From contig JAVMKO010000002.1 of assembly GCA_032164245.1 (NCBI GenBank), positions 59,429,840 through 59,493,839 on the forward strand: a DNA stretch of 64,000 nt, written 5' to 3'. The notes under the pieces were generated by a model. It was not told where the DNA came from. It made no database searches and saw nothing but the letters and a program-made list of their open reading frames with translations. How positions within the stretch are numbered: the first letter of the stretch is position 1; each line of letters begins with the position of its first letter. Shown here piece by piece: positions 33,861 through 45,730 of the stretch. Made by a program: the position numbers and the translations under genes. Source of the DNA: Sternotherus odoratus. Taxonomy: Eukaryota > Chordata > Testudines > Kinosternidae.

Positions 33861-34315
33861 TACCGTATTTTTCGCCCTATAAGACGCACTTTTTCTTCCC
33901 CAAAACAGAGGGGGAAAAGTTAGTGCGTCTTATAGGGCGAATGTGCACCCCGGTTCCCCCCTCCCCGCCGCGGGCGGGCTGCCGGGAGCGTCCCGGTTCC
34001 CCCCTCCCCGCCGCGGGCGGGCTGCCGAGGTTCCCCCCTCCCCGCCGCGGGCGGGCTGCCGGGAGCGCTCCCGGCAGCCCGCCCGCGGCGGGGAGGGGGG
34101 AACCGGGACGCTCCCAGCAGCCCGCCCGCGGCGGGGAGGGGGGAACCTCGGCAGCCCGCCCGCGGCGGGGAGGGGGGAACCTCGGCAGCCCGCCCGCGCG
34201 GCGGGGACGGGAGAGCGAGGCGCTTTTTTTTTTTTTTTTTTTGTCCGGCTTTTTTCTTAAAAAACGAGGGGGCGTCTTATAGGCCGAAGCGTCCTATAAG
34301 ACGAAAAATACGGTA
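33861..34315. mobile_element. TA-flanked TIR element (mariner-type) with foldback GC array
   Basis: Ends ccgtatttttcgccctataagacgc and gcgtcctataagacgaaaaatacgg (33863 and 34313) are an inverted repeat with an inner copy at 33913-33941, flanked by TA at both sides. A TA duplication suggests Tc1/mariner, but no transposase is present. The centre is a GC-rich array (33950-34210) of ggttcccccctccccgccgc/gggcgggctgcc units that inverts at a palindrome near 34058-34076 (gccgggagcgctcccggc). A T18 run lies at about 34223-34241. Confidence 0.7.
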
Positions 34316-35765
34316 ATTACTTTTCACTCTGATCTTTTGACCTTTTGTAAACTGAAGGTGGCTTAGGAAATTCTTTAAATAATGAATGTTTAAGTAGCCA
34401 AATACTGGTGGAATAGATCATCATAACATTTCAGTTTGTTTTCCTCGCTTACAGAGATTCAGTATTAATGTTTAATTGTACCCACCTTGGGGTGGCATTA
34501 CTAATAAACTAAAACCACTTACATTTGGAAAAAGTGAGTTTGATCACCAGTTGGGATTTCCTCAAGAGTCTTTGATCATCTATGAAATCCTTGATCTCAA
34601 GCTACATAGCTTTAATGCAGGCCTTCTGCAGCTTTGGATTTATTCAGGTTTCATTTTTTAAACCTGTGAAAATAACCCTCTGTTTCTTTAAAATATAAAA
34701 CTTTGGTATTTTAGAGAAACTGTGATGAGTCAATAAATCCAATTTGAAGGCTGGTTACTGCCACATAAATTAATTTGCCTGCTAAATGATCAGAGTCACA
34801 TCTACCTTTCTCACTACCATCTGCCTCACAACAAAGTTGGCACCGTACTCCTTTGAGAGGTGGACTATAAAAGTGTCATTTAAAAGGGCTTATTAATAAA
34901 ATCCCTTTTACATTTAAATTTTCCTGTTCCTTGATGATCCGTCATGATCATGTGAGTCAAACTGGTAGGAAGCACTGAAAAGTCCATATGGCACGCATTG
35001 AGAAAAATACAGAAAAAATGTGTATATATAAATACAACCTAATCTTTCAGGGGTTTGCCTAAGTGATTGGTCAGCGCTCTGCCCATACAGAGATGGCATG
35101 TGAAAGGTGGGATATTTCTTTTCCTCGCTCTCTTGACCATGAATCATTCCTATTTCCATTGCCATAAAATAGAAAAATTAGAGACCACTTTTTCCAGAGC
35201 TTGCTTTTGATATCCCCCCTCCCCGTTCCAACTCTTCTAATGTCTGTCATGATCAGTAGTACTGTTTTGTTTCTCTGCATAAGTGGGCACTTGGCACATA
35301 CTTTATCAGAAAGAATGCTTGTTGGGGGTGTATGTTTATGTATTATTGTGGGCCAGGATTGTACATAACATCTCTAGGGGGAGGTGAATGCAAATTTCCC
35401 ACAGCTGGCTATGCAAAAATCCAACCATTTGAAGTTATGCTATGAGGGAAGGACCATTATCTGCTGATTACCTGTTCCTGGAATCTGAAGCTCAAAGTTC
35501 CAAGCAGTATAAAGGAAAGACTGAACTATTAATGGGGGTGTTGGTTCTGAACTAAGGCCATTATGAACTTATAACCTCTGAGGGGGTGTATCAACCCCCC
35601 ATTGCAAAGCGAAGGTTAAGGAGCTACTCTGATCACAGGAAGCTGTGCTACCTCACCTCTACTGGGGAGGCTCCCAGTGGTGGTAGCATGCAAGAGGCAG
35701 CAGCTCAGCTCAGTCTGGGCTGACTGAGGAGAGCAGTTGGGCTCAGCAGACTCCTGACAAGAAGC
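34316..35765. other. Intergenic, possible undefined repeat near the end
   Basis: 34316-35300 shows nothing I can name. 35330-35765 (gtgggccaggattgtacata ... cagtataaaggaaag ... ctcagtctgggctgactgagg) has the feel of an LTR or a long SINE leader, but I found no paired ends. Confidence 0.3.
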
Positions 35766-36194
35766 CACCAGGGGGCGGGGAGGGCGCCGAGCGAGGGGGG
35801 GCGTCGGAGGGGGAGGGAGGGGGCCGAGCGAGGGGGGGCGGTGGGGGAGAGGGAGGGAGCCGAGCAGGGGTGGTCGTCGGGGGGGGAGGGAGGGGGCCGA
35901 GCGAGGGGGGGTCGTCGGGGGGGGAGGGAGGGGGCCGAGCGAGGGGGGGTCGTCGGGGGGGAGGGAGGGAGGGGGCCGAGCGAGGGGGGGTCGTTGGAGG
36001 GGGAGGGAGGGAGGGGGGCCGAGCGAGGGGGGTCGTGGGGGGGAGGGAGGGGGCCGAGCGAGGGGGAGGTGTTGGGGGGGAGCTGGGCGGGGGCTGAGCG
36101 AGGGGGAGGTGTTGGGGGGGAGCTGGGCAAGGGGGGGGGCGTTGGAGTGGGGGGGGAGGGGGGAGAGAGCTTAGCAAGGGGGGGGGGGGGGGCC
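35766..36194. repeat. Extremely G-rich minisatellite
   Basis: About ten tandem units of roughly 36-50 bp built from gggggccgagcgaggggggg and cgtcgggggggg with gggagggag. It is almost C- and T-poor on this strand and ends in a G17-like run. G-runs of 3 or more recur every few bases. Long open frames on both strands are repeat artefacts. Confidence 0.88.
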
Positions 36195-36928
36195 GCAAGC
36201 CGTTTCCATTGGCCTGTGTCCACGGGCTTTTACACTAGTTATTTATAAAGCCACTATCCTTTATTTAGAAAACGACTGAAATATATTATATAAAAATAAA
36301 TACATTGAAATGTGCTGGTCTGTTTGTTCCTCCACCACAATCTCAGACTTTCACAGGCATGCCAAACAACTGAGATCCTCTGGTTATCACCTCACTTAAG
36401 GAAATATCACCTCTGGAAAAAATAGCACCTTTGTGATAGGGCCAATTATTCTGACAACACTTTGATTTCAATTTTGGAAACACTGTTGTAAAGAGTAGCT
36501 GTCCTGGAGTGACAAACTGGGAGTATTGATGAACCCAAATGGAAGTGACATCAGGAAGTCAAAAAAAACCAACCTGTCCACAGGCTTCTGAATACATTTC
36601 TGCTCATGGGGTACGGACTGATGAACACATCTTTAATCCATCTGTAACTGGCTTTATTAACCTAGTGTCACTTGGTTCATGGCCCTTCTTTTCCCTTTTA
36701 ACATGTGATGTTTTCATTAACATTCCCCCAAACACCCATTGTCCAGAAGACTGACTATCTTGGTTACAAGGTTAGCTGCATCCTGTCTTTCTCTGAGTGC
36801 ACCTCTCACGTGACCAATCTCAAGCTCTTGCCTCTTAAATATCTTAAATATTTATTATTTCCCTCTTAACATATGGATGTGGAAGCCAGAAGTACACCAA
36901 ATATACAGACACCTAAATGGCTTAGAAA
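36195..36928. other. Intergenic, no recognised element
   Basis: Nothing supported. Confidence 0.3.
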
Positions 36929-37077
36929 ATACATTAAATGAACACTTCATCTAATGAAGTGGGTCTTCGCCCTCGAAAGCTTATGCTCCTAAACCTCTGT
37001 TAGTCTATACAGTACTACAAGACTTTGTCGCTTTTGCAGATCCAGACTAACACAGCTACCCCTCTGATACATTAAAT
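36929..37077 (+). mobile_element. Penelope-like tail (36940-37066) with 11-bp TSD
   Basis: catctaatgaagtgggtc, ctcgaaagcttatgctcc and agactaacacagctacccctc mark the tail. Direct repeats atacattaaat at 36929-36939 and 37067-37077 are exact. The ribozyme-like core is CTAATGA (one change from CTGATGA). Confidence 0.82.
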
Positions 37078-37982
37078 TAAATGAATTTATAAAAAATGCA
37101 GAGAGTCCTCAGAGAAACACCCCCCTAATCTCTGTGGGAGGTGTGCTACTGGACAGATAGAGGTCTATGCAAAAGGATCCATCTGATATAATCCCTCTAA
37201 TGACCACTGCCCAGAGAAGGAAAAGTTATTGGACTTAGCCATGAAGAAGATGTGTAAAAAGTGATCCAGGACAAACAGCGATGGCAGAGTCTTCTTCATG
37301 ACCTAAGCAGTGGCTGATGGTGCAGGAAGAATTCATATCTAGATCTTAAATGTTTTTAAATTTCCCATGGCATGTGATTCTGGTTTTAAAAACTGCATAC
37401 TGGGAAAATAAGGTATCCCTGAAAAATGAGCCCTAAAAGTGATCTACAAAGTGGGAGATGGAGTGTCCTAGTTGGTTTGTTTATGATGAGTAAAGAAGAC
37501 CTGAAATTTTTTTTTAAGTAAATTTTTTTGTCTTTGACAAAAATTCAGGTCTTGTCTAGCCTGGAAGACTCCATGACTAGAAAGCCACTGAAATGCAGGC
37601 ACCAAACAAGCTAATCGAGTGAAAGTTTTGTTTTTTGTTTTAATAATTATTTAACTTCAATTATTTGAATAAGGAAAAGCTTTCGTACAGATTCAGCACC
37701 CTCAACCCATCATTCAATGTCTTTTTACCTCCCACTAGTCCTCCAGCTAAGCCAATGAAGGCCAGAATTTATAGTCCTGATTTTTCTAACTAAAAAACAA
37801 ATGGGGAAGGAAAGGGAGAGGACATTTTTAAAAATACAAATAAAAACCTTCCAGGTCTTCTTTATAGATTGCAGGCAAACATGGGCACAAGTCCAAATTC
37901 AAAAACAAATGTCCTTTTTCAAGGCACCCTTAAAGTAATGAGTTTTACAACATTCTCTTTAGCTAGGATTAATACTAGTGCA
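37078..37982. other. Intergenic, no recognised element
   Basis: Nothing supported. Confidence 0.3.
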
Positions 37983-40024
37983 CATTATTAAGAATCAGAG
38001 AGGTAGCCGTGTTAGTCTGGAATAGCAGAGGAAACAAAATCTTGTGGCACCTTAAAGACTAACTATAAAGTTTTGAAGCATGAGCTTTCGTGGGCTAATA
38101 CCCACTTCGTCGGATGCAAGCAGTGGAAATGTTTAGAGGCAGGTCTGGGAAAGTAGGTAAGAACCAGGTGGGAGGTGAAAAGGTTAGTCCAAATAAGCTG
38201 AACCAGTTTGTTATCTCCGATCAGGGAGTGTGGATTATTCTTCTAGCATTTGAATGGGGTGTGTGAACATGGAGAGAGGAGAAACAATGTCTGTAATGAG
38301 CCAGCCATTCTAGATCTTTGTTCAGTCCTAGAAGGTGTGTGCTGAATTTGCAAATGAATTGAAGTTCTGCAGTTTCCCTTTGTAGTCTGGTCTTGAAGTG
38401 TCTTTGCTGCAGGATGGTGACTTTTAAATCTGCTAATGTGTGTCCAGGCAGGTTGAAGTGTTCCCCTACAGGTTTGTGTATATTGCCATTCCTAATATCT
38501 GATTTGTGTGCATTTATCCTTTTTCGTAGGGACTGTCCAGTTTGGCCGATGTACATAGCAGAGGGACACTGGTGGCATATAATGGCATATATGACATTGG
38601 TTGATGTGCAGGTGAATGAACCAGTGATGGTATGATTGATCTGGTTAGGTCCTGTGATGTTGTTGCTGGTGTAGATATGTGGGCAGAGTTGGCATCGAGG
38701 TTTGTTGCATGGATTGGTTCCTGAGTTGGAGTTATTGTGGTGCAGTGTGCTGTTGCTGGTGAGAATTTGTTTAAGGTTGGCAGGTTGTCTGTGTGCCAGG
38801 ACTGGCCTTCCTCCCAAGGCCTGTGAAAGTGAGGGATTATTGTCCAGGATGGGTTGTAGGTCGCTGATGATGCGTTGCAGAGGTTTTAACTGAGGACTGT
38901 AGGTGATGGCCAGTGGTGTTCTGTTGTTTTCTTTCTTGGGCTTGTCTTGCAGCAGTAGGCTTCTGGGTACACGTCTGGCTCTGTTGATCTGTGTCCTTAT
39001 TTCCTTGTGTGGGTATTGTAGTTTTGAGAAAGCTTGGTGAAGATCTCGTAGGTGTTGGTCTCTGTCTGAGGGGTTGGAGCAAATCCGATTGTACCTCAGT
39101 GCTTGGCTGTAGACAATGGATCGTGTGGTATGTCCGGGATGGAAGCTGGTGGCATGAAGGTAGGCATAGCTGTCGGTAGGCTTTCGGTATAGGGTGGTGT
39201 CGATGTGGCCGTCATTAATTTGCACTGTGGTGTCTAGGAAGTGGATTTCCTGTGTGGACTGGTCCAGACTGAGGTGGATGTTGGGGTGGAAGCTGTTGAA
39301 GTCATGGTGGAATTCTTCCAGAGTTTCTTTCCCATGGGTCCAGATGATGAAGATGTCATCAATGTAGCGTAGATAGAGAAGGGGTGTGAGTGGACGAGAG
39401 TTGAGGAAGCGTTGTTCCAGGTCTGCCATAAAGATGTTGGCATACTGTGGGGCCATGCGGGTGCCCATAGCAGTCCCGCTGGTCTGGAGGTATATATTGT
39501 CACCAAATTTGAAATAGTTGTGTGTGAGGATAAAGTCACAGAGCTTAGCAACCACCTGTGCTGTGGCATCATCAGGGATACTATTCCGGACAGCTTGTAT
39601 TCCATCTTTGTGTGGGATGTTGGTGTAGAGAGCCTCTACATCCATGGTGGCTAGGATGGTGTTTTCTGGAAGGTCACCAATTCATTTGCAAATTCAGCAC
39701 ACACCTTCTAGGACTGAACAAAGATCTAGAATGGCTGGCTCATTACAGACATTGTTTCTCCTCTCTCCATGTTCACACACCCCATTCAAATGCTAGAAGA
39801 ATAATCCACACTCCCTGATCGGAGATAACAAACTGGTTCAGCTTATTTGGACTAACCTTTTCACCTCCCACCTGGTTCTTACCTACTTTCCCAGACCTGC
39901 CTCTAAACATTTCCACTGCTTGCATCCGACGAAGTGGGTATTAGCCCACGAAAGCTCATGCTTCAAAACTTTATAGTTAGTCTTTAAGGTGCCACAAGAT
40001 TTTGTTTCCTCCATTATTAAGAAT
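37983..40024 (-). mobile_element. Penelope-like retroelement (37996-40011) with 13-bp TSD and 333-bp inverted ends
   Basis: Exact duplications cattattaagaat at 37983-37995 and 40012-40024 define a 2016-bp insertion. It holds a 5'-truncated RT-GIY-YIG frame on the - strand. The 3' portion 38028-38360 is repeated as its reverse complement at 39679-40011, both 333 bp, and I saw no difference between them. The extra bases 37996-38027 (cagagaggtagccgtgttag) are present only on the left. Identical arms and an open frame point to a recent insertion. Confidence 0.92.
38221..39678 (-). CDS. Penelope-like RT with C-terminal GIY-YIG endonuclease (5' truncated)
   Basis: The frame is open from the element's internal junction at about 39678. 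The first Met is at 39645, giving 474 residues. From that Met: TSGTAMGTRMAPQYANIFM at about 56-73 and YIDDIFIIW at 94-102 are Penelope RT motifs. A Cys-rich CNKPRCQLC lies at about 315-323. VIYAI...MYIGQTGQSLRKR at about 351-376 is the GIY-YIG nuclease signature (VIYAI standing for GIY, MYIG for YIG), and the conserved GEH follows. The enzyme reverse-transcribes and nicks target DNA. The N-terminal RT fingers are missing because of truncation, so this copy is not autonomous, but no stop or frameshift is present in what remains. Confidence 0.9.
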   Translation of the reverse strand, partial: GDLPENTILATMDVEALYTNIPHKDGIQAVRNSIPDDATAQVVAKLCDFILTHNYFKFGDNIYLQTSGTAMGTRMAPQYANIFMADLEQRFLNSRPLTPLLYLRYIDDIFIIWTHGKETLEEFHHDFNSFHPNIHLSLDQSTQEIHFLDTTVQINDGHIDTTLYRKPTDSYAYLHATSFHPGHTTRSIVYSQALRYNRICSNPSDRDQHLRDLHQAFSKLQYPHKEIRTQINRARRVPRSLLLQDKPKKENNRTPLAITYSPQLKPLQRIISDLQPILDNNPSLSQALGGRPVLAHRQPANLKQILTSNSTLHHNNSNSGTNPCNKPRCQLCPHIYTSNNITGPNQINHTITGSFTCTSTNVIYAIICHQCPSAMYIGQTGQSLRKRINAHKSDIRNGNIHKPVGEHFNLPGHTLADLKVTILQQRHFKTRLQRETAELQFICKFSTHLLGLNKDLEWLAHYRHCFSSLHVHTPHSNARRIIHTP

Positions 40025-42294
40025 GGCCGCCTCTAGCCAGCAGAGGGAGTGTCCTGGTTTTCATACTATAATTCGGGGACTGCTTGCTATTTTGATCTCC
40101 ACAGCTGCTGCAGATAAACATAGTTATCTAAATCTTTCCTGAACTTTAGGAAATGGCAGTACTAAATAAACTACACATTGTGTAATATCTTCCAGAGTGT
40201 CACTACACTGATGTTTCTAGGAGATATTACATAAAGTGTAACAGCTGCAGGCAAGTGTCAAGAGTCATTGTTGTTTAGTAAATGCAAATATCTCACAGCA
40301 GTACAAGGAGTTGAATTGTCTCAGTGTTTTGGATTTTGCAGTAAAGTGATGTCTTTGCAGGCGGAAGGGAAGAATTTTTTTTTAAAAAAAATATTCTTTG
40401 AGATTCAAATGCGTTGGAACTGGAAAATAAAGTGTGGAGTGTCCCATTTCTTTTCTACATTTATTTTAAGGTAGATGATTCAGGTGTTTCCATTCCTAAG
40501 ATCATGTGTTTCCATGCCCTGAATTCTTTCTAAGGGTACTGCTTCCTCTCCCAGACTAATAAGGGACATTGCTACTCTCAGGAATAGGTTTTCTATCAGT
40601 CCCTGCATATCTTTCTCATCACAGGTTCTTGTGATGTATGAAACAAAGGATTTCACAAGGATTCATGGGAACATTTTCTTGGTTTTGCTCTTTGTCGATT
40701 TAGATTCCCTGAGTTTTGTTCTGAGTTTAAATGAACCAAAATATAAATACAAAACTCACCCAAAACATTGTGAAAACCTGGAATTTTAAAAGGTTTTGAT
40801 ATATTTTAAATGAATTCAGGTTTGGTTTGAAAACTTCGAGACTAGTCTGAGTTTCAGGTTTATAACACAGCCTAAAACCAGATGACTTTGGTATGGCTTA
40901 ATATTTTAATGGCAAACATTTTGCACTATTCTAGTTCCATCCTCTGATCCCAGTAAATTTTATGTGGATCCCCTTCTATTCACTCTCTGATCAGCAGGGG
41001 TTAAATAAGACACACAGCCTGCCCACACTTCTCTGCTAAAAGCAGTAGAGAGTTCACCCCTCCTCTCTCTGACTTGAGTAAGCAACACTTTCCCACTGCT
41101 TTCCCTCCTTGCTGTTAGACTAGACCTCAAACCTCACCCTCTTTGAGTGCATCAGTCACCAGTCACCCTCAGTTTGTTATTTAAAGCTATCAGACATGAC
41201 AGGAAGGTAGATCCAGAAGAGAGAACTGTCATGGAGTTCTCACTAGTTCTCATAATGATCTCACTGTTCATTTGTTTTTCATGGTATTTTCAGTGGCCAA
41301 TGTGTGTTCTTTCTTTTAGTGTAAGTGCTCTGTTTTTCTTTGTCCTGAGGCAAAGGATGCTTCAGGCTAATTTCAATAAGCCCCTCATTATTTTTCAGCC
41401 ATTTCATTTTGTTTCTTTTTATATCCAAATATATATGTTATGCTCATATGCAATATTTCCTAATACTAACAGAGTGGTTGAACCACTTACATCAAGTAGC
41501 TGCTAGATAATTGTATAGCTAAGACACACTTACGGTAATATAAAGAGCACTGGGAATCGTAAACAACTGTCCTCTTAACTTTCCCTAGAAAAACAATGGC
41601 CTCCCAGTTAGGCGGCTTTGAAGAAGATGCAAAAAGCAAGGTGTAGTGCCTTGCACTCCGAGTTCCAACATCACACTGTTTCCCCTCCCCCCCCTTAAAC
41701 AGCTGGAGGCTGAAGTCTTTCACTGGTTCCTCTTTCTGTTGCTCTGTTTTTGAAGGGAACAAATGTCACAACATCAAAAGCACATTGCAGTGATCTCAAG
41801 TGACTCACTCTAAAAGCAAAGGCGAAAAAGAGGATACTTTCAACACCTCTTTATTGCATCACAAACCTTCTGTATTGTGCCACAGAGAGCACTTTCCACA
41901 GAAGTGTTGAGCACAGACTCAGCGAGCACAAAGATAAGCAAAATCCACAAACAAACTTTGCAGGATTTGGGCCTAAGAAGGCAAAGGGCAGGAAAGAGGA
42001 ATGCAATTAAAATATGTACAATCGGTGTGTATATCGGTCATTTTATGCATTATTTATACTGAAGAACAAGAAATGTACAGAAACTACCCCTCAACAACAC
42101 GCAGCCATTAGGGTCACACATCCTTTCTCTAGATGTCAGGCATGAATCTTCTGGCTCTAATGGGGTTTCTGTAGTCATGTATTTGTCTGAATAACTGGGC
42201 ATATATTCGTTGGATGTAAAACACATGCCTTTTCATTACTAAGTTCCTGTAACTGACTGAAGGCTTTGTACAAAGACATGGGGTCTATATTTCA
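40025..42294. other. Intergenic, no recognised element
   Basis: Only short, overlapping open frames, such as those at 41147-41506 (+) and 41487-41762 (-). They have no domain features. Confidence 0.3.
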
Positions 42295-43090
42295 CCCTAT
42301 AGCAGAGGTGGGCAAACTATGGCCTGCAGGCCACATCTGGCCTGTGGTATCCTCCTGCCCGTGCCCTGAGCTCCTGGCCCAGGAGGCTAGCCTCTGGCCC
42401 CTCTCCTGCTATTACCCCTTCCCTGCAGCCTCAGCTCACTGCACGCCAGCTCAATGCTCTGGGTGGCGGGGCTGCGAGCTCCTGCTGGGCAGCACGGCAG
42501 CAGAGCTGCGGCCTGACCCAGTGCTCTGTGCTGCGTGGTGGCATGGCTGGCTCCAGCCTGTCCTGGTGCTCTGGGTGGGACAGCTGTAGCACCGCCAGCC
42601 ACCTGTGCTCCAGGCAGCGCACTAAAGGGACAGGGAGAAGGGGGGACTGGATACAGGGCAGGGGAGTTCGGGGTGGTGGTCAGGGGTAGGGGTGTGGATG
42701 GGAGCGGGGTGGTCAGAGGATGGGGAACAGGGTGATTGAATGGGTACAGGGGTCCCAGGGGGATAGGAAGGAGGGGAGTAGATGGGGCAGCAGGGGACAG
42801 TCAGGGGCAGGGGTTCCGGGGGTGGTCAGGGAGAAGGGGTGGTTGGATGGGGCAGTGGTCCTGGGGGGGATGTCTGGGGACAGGGAACGGGGGGAAGGGA
42901 GTTGGATGGAGCAGAAGTCTCGGGGGTGCTGTCCAGGGGCAAGAAACAGGGCAGGGTTTGGATAGAGGGTGGGGCCAGGCCACACCTGGTTGTTTGGGGC
43001 GGCACAGCCTCCCCTAATCGGCCCTCCATACAATTTTGGAAACCCGATGTGGCCCTCAGGCCAAAAAGGTTTCCTGCCCCTGCCTTATTG
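42295..43090. mobile_element. hAT-type element (42303-43082) with G-rich interior
   Basis: Ends cagaggtgggcaaactatggcc and ggccaaaaaggtttcctgcccctg form the terminal inverted repeat. Flanks ccctatag and ccttattg could be an 8-bp duplication with two mismatches. The interior (42610-42960) is a degenerate tandem of ggatggggcagxggtcctggggg-like units. Open frames in it are artefacts. Confidence 0.7.
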
Positions 43091-43564
43091 GCAAAGCCCA
43101 GTTTATTCCACACTAAGGCTCTCTGATTTGTGCAGGACTCTTGGGGGACATACTGGAAACACTGCAGCATCTTCATTTACATTTAAAAACATGATGTTTT
43201 AGAGTTAAATAAGCACATTATAATACAATCAGGACACCAGCCCCAAAGTAATTTATTTAATATTAAATTAAATTTATTTCACATTCTCCACACATCGTAT
43301 TTTTTCCAATGTGTTGCATACTTTTGTCTGTTTTTTTTAAAAATTGAACAGAATTTGACAAACTTCTCCGGTGACTGACACTTTCTCACAAATTCTTGAA
43401 GTGGTGGAAATTCAGGAACATCCTATGCATTTACTAACCCCTTGTTTACATGGCTGTCCTGTCAGCTCCTGGCAAGCCTGAGTGTCTTAGAACAATGTTA
43501 TAGTTTCACTTCTCCTCATCCCTGTAGCATAGCTGCTGGTACAAAACCTTGACAATCTGAGGTA

Positions 43565-44090
43565 AACATAAGAACGGCCATACTGGGTCAGACCAAAGGT
43601 CCATCCAGCCCAATATCCTGTCTACCGACAGTGGCCAATGTCAGGTGCCCCAGCGGGAGTGAACCTAACAGGTAAGGATCAGGTGATCTCTCTCCTGCCA
43701 TCCATCTCCACCCTCTGACAAACAGAGGCTAAGGACACCATTCCTTACCCATCCTATCTAATAGCCATTAATGGACTTAGCCTCCATGAATTTATCTAGT
43801 TCTCTTTTGAACCCTGTTATAGTTCTAGCCTTCACAACCTCCTCTGACCAGGAGATCCACAGGTTGACATTGTGCTGTGTGAAGAAGAACTTAGTTTTAT
43901 TTATTTTAAACCTGCTGCCCATTAATTTCATTTGGTGGCCCCTAGTTCTTATATTACAGGAACAAGTAAATAACTTTTCCATATTCATTTTCTCCTTACC
44001 ACTCATAATTTTATATACCTCGCTCATATCCCCCCCCCCCCCCTTAGTCTCCTCTTTTCCAAGCTGAAAAGTCCTAAAGTCCTAGTGGAC
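43565..44090 (-). mobile_element. CR1 LINE 3' fragment
   Basis: It reads from the 3' end taagaacggccatactgggtc back through the 3' UTR to coding sequence ending FMEAKSINGY (43758-44027, 89 codons open on the - strand) and starting near cttttccaagctgaaaagtcc. It is the same subfamily as 13610-15523 but shorter and more diverged, with a C12 run at 44031-44042. Confidence 0.85.
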
Positions 44091-44139
44091 CAGCTATTGA
44101 GTGGTATTCCTTCCTATTGATACAATTCATATACTGCCT

Positions 44140-44480
44140 CTAATAGGAAGGCAGAATGGTCCAGTGGCGAGAATGCTAGTCAGGTACTTGGGAGACCTGG
44201 CGTCAGTTCCCTTGGGCAACTCAGTAGGAAGATTTTAATCAGAGTTGGTCACCCAAATGCTTCTGAAAATCCCACCTAGTGCCTAGCTGCATCTTTAGGC
44301 ACCTAAATACTTTTAAAATCTGGCCTTCAGTCTCTGTGCCTCAATTTCCATCTTCAGAGTGGAGATAATAGCACTTTTCTACCTCACAAGGATATTGTGA
44401 AGATAAATTCATTACAGATTGTGAGGAGCCCAGAAACAATAGTAATGGGACCTCAGAAGTACTTAAACTATCTAGATGAA
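44140..44480 (+). repeat. MIR-like SINE interrupted by another repeat
   Basis: The head ggtccagtggcgagaatgc ... gggagacctgg and the second half ctctgtgcctcaatttcca ... tggagataatagcac ... gttacagattgtgagg-type sequence are separated by 44231-44330, which belongs to the repeat described at 29040-29215. This is a nested insertion. Confidence 0.6.
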
Positions 44481-45730
44481 TAATCCTGCAACACTGAGCA
44501 AAGGTTAAAAAGGAAAAGCAATAATCAGTCAGAAAAGGCCAGCAATTATTATCCTGAGGGCAAAGGCAATAAGAGAGACTGCCCATGCACTAGAATAGTT
44601 ACAGTAATACTGAAGAGAGGAAAACCATTAACTGGCCTAGCCATGTCATCACAGGTATTCCACATGTTTAACCAAGCCTCATCCTGTCACTTTCATTGAT
44701 ACTGCTCCCTGAAGATTCCTACTTCAAAACAATGCTTCTTGGAGTGAGTGATACTGCCCCACCAATCAGTGTGTGGCATGTTAGCTGCTGGAAATATTGC
44801 TTTTCTAGTCAGTTGTTTTGAGAACAATTAAAGAGACCCCTCAGTATTATTCACAGGGTAGTTTTGGGCATGGATGACCAGTCATGACCGAGGGGGAGAC
44901 TGTTTCTTGCAGCTGTATAATGGCTTTCAGACAAGGGTGGGGCTTTATTTCCTTCCTTCAAGGTAAGTTATGGAGATCTTAATTATACATTTTTCACCTT
45001 TAAAAAATAAGCAAAAAATAAAATATGCCTCATTTCACTGGCAGCACAATTTTTTTCTTTTTTGTCAGCTCTTTTGGGTAATTTTGAGTAACAAGTATAG
45101 CTGAAACCTCCATCTTCTCTTTTTTATATAGAGCTGGTATTTAAAACAAGCCCCAAGTCAGGCCTGTCAGGTTCAAATGAACTGTCTGAATTATGGTTGT
45201 TCGTTTAATTTCACAATGAGCTCTTTGCAATCTGCAACACTGTCACTAACAATACAGCCAAAGGCCAAATTTCTTTCCTTTATGTCCAGATCAGTTTATG
45301 TTGTCTAATTTCAATATCTTCCAGCAATGCTAATTTATACATTAACCCCAACAACTAAAAAACGTGGGGTGGGTTGTTTGTTTGGTGTGGGAGTGGGTAG
45401 AAGTTACACTTCAAATTCCAGTGAACATCCACCAAATCTCCTTTCTCTCATTTTAGAATCCTTCCATCAAGCAATCCACCCTCCCCTTTTTGTTATAATC
45501 AAATCCCACCACCTCCCTCTGATATTCCATGCCTTGTCTTGTGGGTGTCCAGTCTTATTTAGACTGAAGGTCTTTGGGGGCAGGGAAATATATGTGTCTT
45601 TTTTGGAAAGTACTATGAAATTTACAAATTTATACACATTTATCTAGTAAGATAAAATAGCCACCCAAACTCGATGATTGCTATAACAAATAACCTTAAA
45701 ATATACAACATCAGAGGGACTGCTCTGTTG
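44481..45730. other. Intergenic with a possible old SINE tail
   Basis: 45510-45640 (tttagactgaaggtctttgg, gggcagggaaatatatg) resembles the SINE tail at 32045-32162. The rest is unassigned. Confidence 0.35.

Noticed and set aside
35330..35765. Possible LTR
   Set aside because: LTR-like phrases (a TATA-like run, CT-rich ends) but no TG...CA ends, TSD or partner could be found.
35705..36248. Proline-rich (-) and glycine/glutamate-rich (+) open frames up to 172 codons
   Set aside because: Products of the G-rich minisatellite. No non-repetitive sequence inside.
42713..43033. Multiple overlapping frames near 42.7-43.1 kb
   Set aside because: G-rich degenerate tandem inside a hAT element. No frame has a family signature.
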